The translations under genes and the position numbers were made by a program. DNA of 17,593 bases from Lobulomyces angularis (lineage: Eukaryota > Chytridiomycota > Chytridiomycetes > Lobulomycetales > Lobulomycetaceae). Location of the stretch: NCBI GenBank assembly GCA_027604685.1, contig JADHYX010000379.1, positions 1 to 17,593 on the forward strand. The letters run 5' to 3'. Shown here piece by piece: positions 10,280 to 17,593 of this stretch (positions are counted from its first letter, which is position 1; each line of letters begins with the position of its first letter). The notes under the pieces are model-generated. The model did no database searches and was not told where the DNA came from. It was given only the letters and a program-made list of their open reading frames with translations.

Positions 10280-12623
10280 ATGGAAGATATAAAATTGAAT
10301 GATTCTTTTACTAATTCAGCGATCAAGCTAAATGAGTCATTAACAAGATTAAATAAAGACGACCATGATGCATCAAAGTATAATTTTGAAAAGTTGGAAA
10401 AAGAATTTAAGGTTATAATAAAAAAAAACACAAATAGAAAAAAAATTAACATAATAATTTTTTTTTTAAAGTTAAAAGAGGAAGAATGGCAGAAGGAAAG
10501 TTTGGCAAATGATTCAATGCTACAAAAAAAAAATGAACAAATTGATACCATGAGAGTTAAATTAAATCGATATGAGTTTGCGATTAAGGAAGCACTGCTG
10601 TTTTTGGGTATAGTTACCATCCTAATTTAATTTTTTGAAAATATCAACTCTTTTAGCAAAACCAATGGAGTCATACACAGCATGGCTTCAAAATGACCCA
10701 TCTAAATCAATAAATTTTAGAGACAGAAATCCTAGTGAACCAAAAAAATTAGTAGCTGTTGCTTCCCCTCAGCAAGCTGCCCAAAGTCAGCAAACTAAAA
10801 TTACTATATTAACGGAAAATATTGAAGTTAAACCACTGGAAGAGCTTGGTTCACCAGCCGCTACATACGAAGTATCGAGTGATATCAGTGCTGACCAAAT
10901 TTCAAGTTTAGAATGCATTAGGTTGGCTTTAAATTACTTAAAAAGCGCTCAAAGCAGTGTTCAAAATATGGGAACTTTTAAGGCAAATTCTGCAGCACCA
11001 AAAGTTGAAGATTTTAGTAATCCTGAAAAAAAGTTGGACTCTGATTATCTAAAAGATTTTGGAAAAGAGCAAGAAAATAAGATTTTATCAGATCCCATTA
11101 GCAATACCACTGAAATTGTTTTACAAGAATTCGCAGAAAGGCAATTGATTCAAACTCAAAAACAAATTGAAAGTCTTGCCAGATCCATTAAACAGGAGGA
11201 AAAGAAATCAAATACGGTTTTTTTGGAAGAGGTTGGTGATTTAGCTTTGGGAGTTCAAAGAGAGTCATTAAATTTACCACCAATGAAAAAGAATGAAACT
11301 TGTCAAAACTGTCGTGAGTATATGTTGAGAGTCGATCATTTACAAGATCAAGTAGACTATTTAAAAAGAGATGTAACTGCTTTAGTTTCGCAACTGAACG
11401 AGGAGAGAAGCTGTCGACAAAGAGTTCAGTTATCAAAAGATATTTTAGATCAAGAATTGGAAGAACTTACAGTACAGCTCTTTGACCAAGCTAACAGAAT
11501 GGTAATAGATGAAAGTAAATTGAGAGAACAATTCGAAAATAATAACTATGTTTTGCAAGGAGAATTAAAAGATTTATCAAAAAAATTTGGAAACAGGGAA
11601 CAAGAATTGAACGATTTAAGAAGGTGTTTAGTGGCACTAGATGAAGCTAAGCAAAGGGCTGCTAGCGGAATAAACGATTCACCACGGTCTAGTTTAACTT
11701 CCTTGTCAGTGAGTCCCATAAAGTCAACAACGCTGCAAGCAGCAGAATATTTTTATAAAAGCAGTGGAAATTTTTTTTCCTCAAGAATCGGCCCACAAAA
11801 AGAATTACTACCTTTTATTCCAGTTGACGGCGTGTTATTAATGGAATTTCAGGAACATATCAAAGTTGCGATGACATGTCAGAAGATGACTTTAGAAAAT
11901 CAGCTAAAACTACTAATGGAAACAACTTTTGTAAAGAGAAGTTTACTGGAAGTTATTGAACCATGTTTATTTTACTCGTACCAACACAACTTTACAAACT
12001 TAAAGGCAAGCACTGTATCTAGTAGTTTTAAAAAAAAACTCCTAGATTCAGTTATTCGTAGTTTAGTTGAAATAAAATTATACTGGTCTTCAAAAGAAGA
12101 TTTATATTTAAACAATTATGATGTCACAGATGAAGCTCGTCTATCCAATGCACCGGATTCTGCTGTATCAACTGCTTCTAATACTTCTACCTCAGCTACT
12201 TCGACACCATTGAGCCAGTTTTCATCAAAAAATCCTCCACCACTTCAAACGAATCAAAATGAAAATGGACCTCCAAAAAAAAAATGTTCTAATTGCTGCA
12301 TGTTAAAAGAATGTGATTATAGAATGAGATTCAAACAACCAGAAAATCCCAAATCTAAAGTATCTGAATGGTTTCAGATGTGCAGATTTTGCCGTGATAG
12401 AGTTGCTAGTTCTTGTGACTTTTTCACATTTATAATAAACATCGCAAATCTTAAAGGAGTGACTTTGTTAGGCATGTTTCGACATATGCTTTGGCTGAAA
12501 AGGAAAGTGGTTGTTTCAATAGTTGGTAGTTGCTCACTTTTTGAGGGTGAAGTAGTTTCCTCCTTTAAGAATGGGGAAGTAAACTCTTCGGGTTGGGAAA
12601 AACTGGTTGAAGTCATTGGATAA
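10280..12623 (+). CDS. SEC2: Sec2/Rabin8-type Rab GTPase exchange factor, 3 exons, 744 aa
   Basis: By family this activates a Sec4/Rab8-type GTPase on secretory vesicles. Exons are 10280-10411, 10472-10607 and 10657-12623, joined in phase (FLG|CA gives FLAKP). Residues 1-90 and about 150-200 are charged, probably coiled coil. The Sec2p exchange domain lies at about 300-400: C305-x2-C308, a heptad-rich helix, and the signature LEELTVQLFDQANRMV (about 357-372). A Ser/Thr-rich linker follows. The C-terminal block has C633-x2-C636, CDYRMRF, C665-x2-C668 in MCRFCRDRVASSCDFFTF, and MFRHMLWLKRKV. This parallels the Rabin8/GRAB C-terminus (CKHRI...FCR.RI..VCNFFTY) and fungal homologues; the cysteine pairs may bind a metal. 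In yeast Sec2 the exchange domain is at the N-terminus, whereas here about 300 residues precede it. A heat-shock element lies upstream. Confidence 0.88.
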
Positions 12624-13065
12624 AGTTTTTATACCCTCCTATTTAAATTGTCTAGTCTAAACATTTTTAATTAGGTTTTTTTACTTATAGAATTCATTCC
12701 AAAAACTAAATAAAATATAAAATTTTAAAAATTTTTTTTGTAACTTAGTTTAAAGTTTTTTTTTTTGTTTTAAGGAAACGACTTTTTAACTGTAAAATAC
12801 TTTGCCATAACCAAATTCTTTTTGGATATATAACTGATATATTTATCAACAATATACCAAAAAAAAATTAACAACTAACATCTCCTTTTTTAACAAAATT
12901 TATTTGGTGTACTTATTTCTAGTTATATTAAAAGTTTGAAACAAATATTTTATTTAAATAATAAAATTCTGCTACATTAAAAATGTGATATAATATAAAA
13001 TAATCATAAAATCAATAAAACTTTACTGAAGGTGATGGTATAATCAAAAAAATTGCTTTTTCCTT
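12624..13065. other. Convergent intergenic region between the Sec2-like and CLC genes
   Basis: These 442 bp hold only the 3' flanks of two convergent genes. AATAAA at 12709-12714 (plus strand) is a candidate poly(A) signal for the Sec2-like gene. The same hexamer on the minus strand at 12949-12954 is a candidate for the CLC gene. I see no other gene or structured element. Confidence 0.6.
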
Positions 13066-16000
13066 TTAAAGGATATGATTTTTCTTGTCTTCACATTCTT
13101 TTAAATAGCTCAGTAATTTTTTTTTATGAACTGTCCCAACAAACCTAAACAAAAAAAAAAATAAAAAAAAAAATAATTTTTAACAGAATTGGAATATTAA
13201 AATACCTTCCATCAAAGCAGACGAAAAGTGTTTTGACACCTAATTTTACGAAAAGTTCTACAACAAATTCCATGCTGGTACCAACTCCAACAAAAAGAGG
13301 ATTTTGATCCATCCATTTACTGTAATCATTCGGCTCACTTGCAATGTACCCAGCATCCTCTTCATCAATCTCACTCTCACTTAAACTCTCCCAACTTTGA
13401 ATTCCATTTGGTATCCAGCTATCTCTTGACATGGTTTTAAATAACTGCTTTGCTTGTCTTGTTCTCAATCGTTGAAAGAAACATGGGTACTGCTCTAAAT
13501 GACTTTCTTTCGAAGTCGCTAGTGCATGTTCCAGTTCAGAGTATGCTATGTAACTAAAAAAAAAATTATAATAAGATATTGTATAACTGTGTAATTTTTA
13601 TAAACCCTGCTAATATGTCATCTTCCAGAACTGGAAAACCTGAGTCACTTTTGCCAAAGGCGGACAAACTTTTTAACTTAAATTCCAACTCATCAATAGT
13701 ATATCTTCTACCAATATCAAGCGTTTCAATATTTTCTACAAAATAAATGTCACTTTAGATCAAATCAACTACTTACTATCCATTATATCCAAAACAGACT
13801 TGGTGTGTACATACTCTTTCTTGTGATTTAAATAAGGAAATCCATTGGATTCAATCAATTTATCTTGAAACGTAGGTTAAAGATTAAAGAAATTCAGATA
13901 TTACCATAAATAGAATCTGGACTTAAATAATCTGCTACCCATTTTGAAACCATTATCGCCGTCATGATAGGTAAAGCATATGATAGTGCACCAGTTAGTT
14001 CAAACATAATCACAACTTTTTTAAAAATAAATTCATTTTCTAATAATTTAGAAAAATACCTAATGATACTGTCATTCTTGTAACCCCACTTAAAAAGGAT
14101 GCTGCCCCTACTATTGCATAAACTCCTGGATTTATGCAATCCTTTTCCTTTAAACAATATGGCTCAATCCAAGGGTGATTAGGATATTCGCTTTTTGAAA
14201 AATTAAAATGGGTATTTTTACTGGAAAAAAAACGTACTCTGTAATGTACAGCATTATCATGCCTACTATTCTCCCAACGCAAGCGCCAATAGTCATCAAA
14301 GGAATGAAGAATCCGGACGGTATCTTATTTTATAAAAATTTTCTTTGATAATTAGCGGTTTCTTACCTTTAATCGAAAAGTTAAAAAAAGTAAAAAAAAT
14401 TTGATAAAGAGACAGATCACCAGCAGCAATACCACATTCCAAACATCCATTTTTCTAAAGTAAAGTAAAATTCGATTAATAGATGTAAAATGTGTACCTG
14501 CAAAGTAAACCATTAAAATCATCCTCAGTAGTGCATTTGCTGAACAATATAAATATCAACTCACTATTACTAATTTTGGTAAATATTAAAAAAAAACTTA
14601 AGGCCCCGGTTATCAAGGTAACAATAAAAGTTTCTAATATTGGATTTTCCAGTAAAATTTTAAATTTTTTTTTAAATTTGCTAATGCTCGTTCCTAATTT
14701 AATAAACAAGCCCCCATAGATACCCTGTACGTAGATTCATAAATTACTTCAAGTAAAAAATAGTAATTACCCCTATGAGGCCCAAGAAAATGAATGGAAT
14801 AGTTTCAATAATGTGCCAATCCTTTGCGTAGCTTACTTGAAAAATAACTAGCTTTCCGGTTCCCAGGGGATTTATAAATTTTATTGTAACAGTTGCTAAA
14901 AAAATAAATTTAAGGAATTGTGAATTTTGTATACAAAAAAAAAAAATTACCTATCAGCGCACAAAAAAAACTTCTCCACATAGTTTTTAAAGGAAAGTAA
15001 TAACTGATTTCTTCTAAACTAAACAAAATACCACCTAAAAATAGTATTTAAATGGTTGTAACATTCAAAAAAACAAATTTACCAATGGGGGCACCAAAAG
15101 CTACAGCGACCCCAGCAGCCTAAAAAAAATTAATAATTATTTTTACGATTGTGTTTTTACTGATGCAGCAGATAAGATTTCACGTTTTTTTCCTTCATTT
15201 TTGGAATATTTTTGAAAAATTCTAGAAAAAATGTTGCCAACGCAACAGGATATATGGATTAAAGGTCCTTGCTTTCCAATCATTAATCCTTAGAAGTTCA
15301 TTAATCTCGGAAGATTGAATAAGAAATTTACCGGAAGATACAGAAAAAATCAGACCTAAAGTTTTCACCCAAAGAGTTTTAATACCTAAAAATCCTCTTA
15401 TAACAAATCCACTCAAAACAGTTTTCAGTTCAGGAATTCCTGATCCTGCTGGATGAAAATGATAATTTTTAGTCCGCAGCTTGCTCACAACGTTATCACC
15501 AACACTATTCAAATGAATATTTCCATCTTCATCTTCATTAAATCTTGTTGAAAAAATGTAAACTAAAGAGGCTGAAATGAAACTAAAGATGCATCCAATA
15601 AATATAAAAAATAAATAGTCAATCCAAAATTGTAACGTAGATATATCAAAATTAATTTGATTAAATCCTGTTCCTATATTGGTATTTGAAGTTGAATTTT
15701 TGCTTAAAGACCTCGTTAATAAAGTAGACCACGAAACCCACTCGTTGCAATCATTAAAAATAGCAGTAGCGTCTTTTATAAATAGATGATGATTAACATT
15801 TCAAATAATGAATAATTCTTACTATTGTCTATGTCACAACAAAATTGTTTGTCAAAAAAAATATTTTTTTCACAAAACCCAATTCTTAAATCAGTCAACC
15901 AGTTCGAAGAAGTTTCTAAAAAGGCAGCTAGTGAGCCAACTGCAATACCTATTAAAAAAACCTACCCCAGTAGTGATGAATAGAAGCCATTCATAAAAAT

Positions 16001-16530
16001 ATAATATGAGTTTACTAAAATCCACGCTTGCACAGCATCGAAAGAATTATGTACTTTTCTTCTCCAACCTTTTAACTTTCTTAAACTTCTAACTCTAATC
16101 TTTTCTTTTGTTAAATCGTGAATCCAATCGATAGTAGTGTAGTCTTCGTACCACACTCTAGTGAAAGTTATAGCTTCATTAAATATTAAATTTCATACCT
16201 TTGACCATTTCCATCAACTTGCTCGTTTTTGATATCCATTTTGTCATAAAAACCAGATTTTCTATGAAGCCAATGGTTTTTCTGTTTCCTCTTCGTAAGT
16301 ACCGAGTTGCTTATTAAATTTGTTCTTTCTGTAGGTTCTTCTTCAAAGGGTTCTTGTACAGTGTAGTTCGGGCTAAGAATTGAAGTATCATCCGTCTTAT
16401 TTCTTATCGAATTCGTCTCAAAATTTTTACTTGATTCAATTTCTTCTTGAACTTGCTGATCACTTTCGCTGCCACTATTGATAGCCTGATTCTTATTAAT
16501 GCAATTCAAATTAACATTTTTCTTACCCAT
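13066..16530 (-). CDS. GEF1: CLC chloride channel/transporter of the Gef1/CLC-3 type, 17 exons, 904 aa, gating Glu replaced by Gln
   Basis: Relatives move chloride across Golgi and endosome membranes, usually exchanging it for protons. Exons are 16530-16199, 16157-16016, 15961-15823, 15772-15332, 15288-15161, 15119-15083, 15034-14951, 14895-14771, 14724-14498, 14454-14367, 14323-14238, 14190-14060, 14015-13905, 13863-13777, 13735-13606, 13553-13206 and 13144-13066, all in phase. After a polar N-terminus come [15 protein letters not shown] (111-125), the first helix ([19 protein letters not shown]) and GSGIPE (314-319). The third motif is GKQGP, with Q358 where the family has the gating glutamate. 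The internal proton glutamate is kept (E415, in [12 protein letters not shown]). [13 protein letters not shown] replaces the usual TFGLKVPxGx[23 protein letters not shown] closes the channel domain, and two CBS-like domains follow (about 691-790 and 835-900). Assignment to Gef1 is at family level. Confidence 0.93.
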
Positions 16531-17375
16531 GCGTTATATGTCATCAAATTTGAACTCATCAGAGAAATTTTACTTTTTGCAAAATTTCTTCACTAAAAAA
16601 AAAAATATTATATGACAAAAATAGAAAATTTTTACCTAATTTTAATTATCTAAAAATTTAGATACTATCACCGAAACTGAAAAAGGATAAATCCAATTCT
16701 TATTTATGTAGAAAAGTTTTGTAAATTCAAGAAATTTGTCTTTCCAATATTTTTTTATAAAAATATAATTAGGCAAGTTTTAATTTAATGTTTATAAAAA
16801 TTATTTGGGTTTTTTTTTTTTTTTGGTTTCAGTTTTGTTATTAAAAAAAAAGTTAATTGACTTTGTACTTTTTTAAAAAAAAATTTATATTCACACAATG
16901 AAAAATAAATGAACAGTGGCAGGAAAGAGTAAGAACAATAGGTAACAAATATTGTACTAGATATCCTTTAATTAGCTGAAGCAAAGCACTTCCGGATAAT
17001 TTTTCTTATCTTTCGCAAGAAATGTTAAAACTCAGTAGTACTCAAAGTTTAACGGTTCAATAAAAACCAGTGTTAAACAAAAATTCTTAATTTAATTAGA
17101 GCATTGCTAAAGATGATCTTGTTCAATAGATAGAATCTACTAATAAATAAAATTATCACCAAAAGTGAGTTAATATAAGTTATAAGAATTGGCTATGAAA
17201 AGACAGGCTGAAGCATAGTGATATTTAGGAAAATTGAAACTGTTAAAACAAAATACTTCTAAAAGAGCTTTTTTTATCAATCGAAAAGTAACAAGGCAAA
17301 TCGTGAAATCAGTTTCTTGTAGTTCGCGATAGATACAGATCCCATGGATATTAATTTAAAGGAATAGTGTTAGCA
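16531..17375. other. Intergenic region upstream of the CLC gene
   Basis: These 845 bp have no convincing reading frame and no tRNA or rRNA signature. The first part should hold the CLC promoter and 5' UTR on the minus strand. GTAAAA...TTTTTTAG between about 16635 and 16593 could be a 5' UTR intron, but this cannot be settled from sequence alone. A T-run of 15 lies near 16810. The rest is unremarkable AT-rich DNA. Confidence 0.5.
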
Positions 17376-17593
17376 ATGCCAAATCTTTTTAATGTAAGCT
17401 CAATGTATTATTGGATTGCCGATGAGAGAGTAAGTAAAAATTTAATATTCAGCCGACATCTTCTTTTCTAAGTTACTTCACCAAAGTTTTTTTGCTATCA
17501 AATAGAATAAAATCCAAAATGGAATTTGGATTGTTTATAAATGATCTTCACAAAACTTCCGTTTTTCCAGTTTTTCTATAATTTTTAATTTTA
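17376..17593 (+). CDS. Possible first exon of a further gene running off the right edge
   Basis: ATG at 17376 opens a short frame, MPNLFNVSSMYYWIADER, that meets a good donor (GTAAGT) at 17430. Splicing to 17506 (after TATCAAATAG) would continue NKIQNGIWIVYK in phase, but the frame then stops unless a further weak donor is used. The residues look like normal protein, yet the exon is short and I recognise no family. It may equally be chance. Confidence 0.2.

Noticed and set aside
10273..10620. Minus-strand 115-codon frame opposite the Sec2-like first exons
   Set aside because: Its Phe/Ser-rich product mirrors Lys/Glu-rich coiled coil on the plus strand, and it crosses an intron; no sign of a real gene.
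14367..14454. Alternative frame in CLC exon 10 giving [14 protein letters not shown]
   Set aside because: It looks protein-like, but its phase does not fit the neighbouring exons. The chosen frame gives [14 protein letters not shown], which runs into the conserved IPSGFFIP.
15808..15996. Plus-strand frame of 62 codons within the CLC gene
   Set aside because: The minus strand encodes conserved CLC sequence ([15 protein letters not shown]) over these bases, so this is an antisense shadow.

Overview
The window is a strongly AT-rich piece of nuclear DNA from a eukaryote, most probably an early-diverging fungus or a close fungal relative (a Cryptomycota/Rozella-like or chytrid-like lineage). Three things point there. 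Genes are broken by many very short GT-AG introns (about 37-115 bp). The valyl-tRNA synthetase, type II PI4-kinase and CLC protein all read like fungal family members. The Sec2-type protein carries a Rabin8-like C-terminus. The species assignment is inference. I see no bacterial operon, mobile element, CRISPR array, rRNA or clear tRNA gene.

Layout from left to right. 1-676 (+): the last exons of an unrecognised gene. 857-4724 (-): valyl-tRNA synthetase, 16 exons, 1026 aa. 4725-5650: divergent promoter region with two long poly(A) tracts. 5651-7778 (+): type II phosphatidylinositol 4-kinase, 8 exons, 599 aa. 8086-9788 (+): type II membrane glycosyltransferase of the GT14 (xylosyltransferase / core-2 branching) family, 8 exons, 458 aa. 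10280-12623 (+): Sec2/Rabin8-type Rab exchange factor, 3 exons, 744 aa, with a consensus heat-shock element 89 bp before its ATG. 13066-16530 (-): CLC chloride channel/transporter of the Gef1/CLC-3 type, 17 exons, 904 aa. 16531-17593: mostly intergenic, perhaps with the first exon of a further gene at 17376. For the five complete models I joined exons by hand, and all exon phases agree from ATG to stop.

Four adjacent genes (PI4-kinase, GT14, Sec2-like, CLC) have relatives that act on Golgi, secretory-vesicle or endosome membranes. In yeast, PI4P helps place Sec2 on secretory vesicles, so a functional link is conceivable. With no operon in such a genome, chance neighbours remain the simpler reading.

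I did not find a new multi-gene system. The most notable points are: the CLC gating glutamate is a glutamine (GKQGP), next to another unusual change (TFR for TFG); a four-unit heat-shock element lies before the Sec2-like gene; introns in that gene are confined to the 5' end; and the PI4-kinase has a Ser/Asn-rich insert in its catalytic domain.
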